6,466 nucleotides of DNA, taken from Deltaproteobacteria bacterium (GTDB lineage: Bacteria > Desulfobacterota > Desulfomonilia > UBA1062). Below the pieces are notes generated by a model that had not been told where the DNA came from, did no database searches, and saw only the letters and a list, made by a program, of their open reading frames with translations. How positions within the stretch are numbered: the stretch's first letter is position 1; every line of letters starts with the position of its first letter. A program made the translations under genes and the position numbers. Of the stretch, positions 6,389 to 6,466 are shown one piece after another. Location: the NCBI GenBank assembly GCA_003643935.1, contig QMLJ01000073.1:1-6466 (forward strand), written 5' to 3'.

Positions 6389-6466
6389 TAGAATTCACTT
6401 GACAGACTAAGCCTGTCTTTTGTATTCTCCCCGTGACAAGAAAAAAGGCAATGAAGTCTGCCAGAA
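6289..6466 (+). other. Right-edge non-coding stretch with RNase P-like 11-mer, AAGTG repeats and a hairpin
   Basis: No protein gene is recognisable here. On the plus strand there are three AAGTG copies (6341-6345, 6347-6351, 6371-6375) and GAGGAAAGTCC (6375-6385), the same 11 bases as the conserved P4 strand of bacterial RNase P RNA. A nested hairpin follows: AGAAT (6390-6394) pairs with ATTCT (6424-6428) around GACAG (6401-6405)/CTGTC (6413-6417). TTGACA (6399-6404) occurs within it and could be a plus-strand -35. The bases after GAGGAAAGTCC do not resemble the usual RNase P continuation, and most of such a gene would lie outside the window, so I do not name an RNA gene. Confidence 0.3.

Noticed and set aside
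6401..6421. GACAG/CTGTC hairpin plus TTTT as a rho-independent terminator
   Set aside because: The stem is only 5 bp with a 7-base loop and four Ts, and no upstream plus-strand gene needs terminating.
6399..6428. TTGACA with a TATTCT -10 as a plus-strand promoter
   Set aside because: The -35 is perfect, but the -10 matches only 4 of 6 at 18-base spacing and both lie inside a hairpin. Without a visible downstream gene it is not supported as a separate feature.
6433..6466. Possible start of a plus-strand gene (GTG 6433 or ATG 6451) at the right edge
   Set aside because: Only about 11 codons are visible, there is no good Shine-Dalgarno, and the peptide (TRKKAMKSAR) resembles nothing specific.
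1..6466. CRISPR array, tRNA or rRNA genes, defence or toxin-antitoxin genes
   Set aside because: I saw no regularly spaced direct repeats, no cloverleaf-forming segment in the gene-free stretches and no such protein families on either strand.

Overview
The window looks like ordinary chromosomal DNA of a Gram-negative bacterium. Lnt (outer-membrane lipoprotein maturation) and CorC point that way. The FYDLN-type zinc ribbon protein and the DUF4911-like small protein are families I associate with Deltaproteobacteria/Desulfobacterota and related deep lineages. Heavy use of ATA (Ile) and AGG/AGA (Arg) codons and two TTG starts fit a moderate-GC organism of that kind. I cannot name the genus.

Layout. 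At the left edge a short plus-strand gene (6-299) encodes a FYDLN-type zinc ribbon protein with an acidic tail. It meets a seven-gene minus-strand run tail to tail. Read in the direction of transcription, the run is: corC-type CBS protein (5309-6148), lnt (3831-5312), prfB with its programmed +1 frameshift (2752-3844), a 167-base gap with two small hairpins, a DUF4911-like protein (2359-2583), an exported protein of unknown function (1958-2371), a CvpA-family membrane protein (1439-1942) and a YihY/BrkB-family membrane protein with a C-terminal extension (292-1452). Four of the six junctions overlap by 4-14 bases and a fifth gap is 15 bases. Only prfB to the DUF4911-like gene is wide. Two translationally coupled blocks are therefore likely: corC-lnt-prfB and DUF4911-exported-cvpA-yihY.

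Function. corC next to lnt is a familiar pairing (ybeX-lnt in E. coli) and links envelope or ion homeostasis to lipoprotein N-acylation. prfB is joined to lnt by overlap and carries its own autoregulatory frameshift, so its output can be set independently of its neighbours. The second block consists mostly of envelope proteins.

The right edge (6149-6466) has no recognisable protein gene. It does hold structure: a 13-bp inverted repeat (one bulged base) whose inner arm covers a strong Shine-Dalgarno upstream of a possible 19-codon leader ORF, an exact RNase P P4-like 11-mer on the plus strand, three AAGTG repeats and a nested hairpin. These observations are real, but their interpretation is open. 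I see no convincing new multi-gene system; this leader region is the part most worth a second look.
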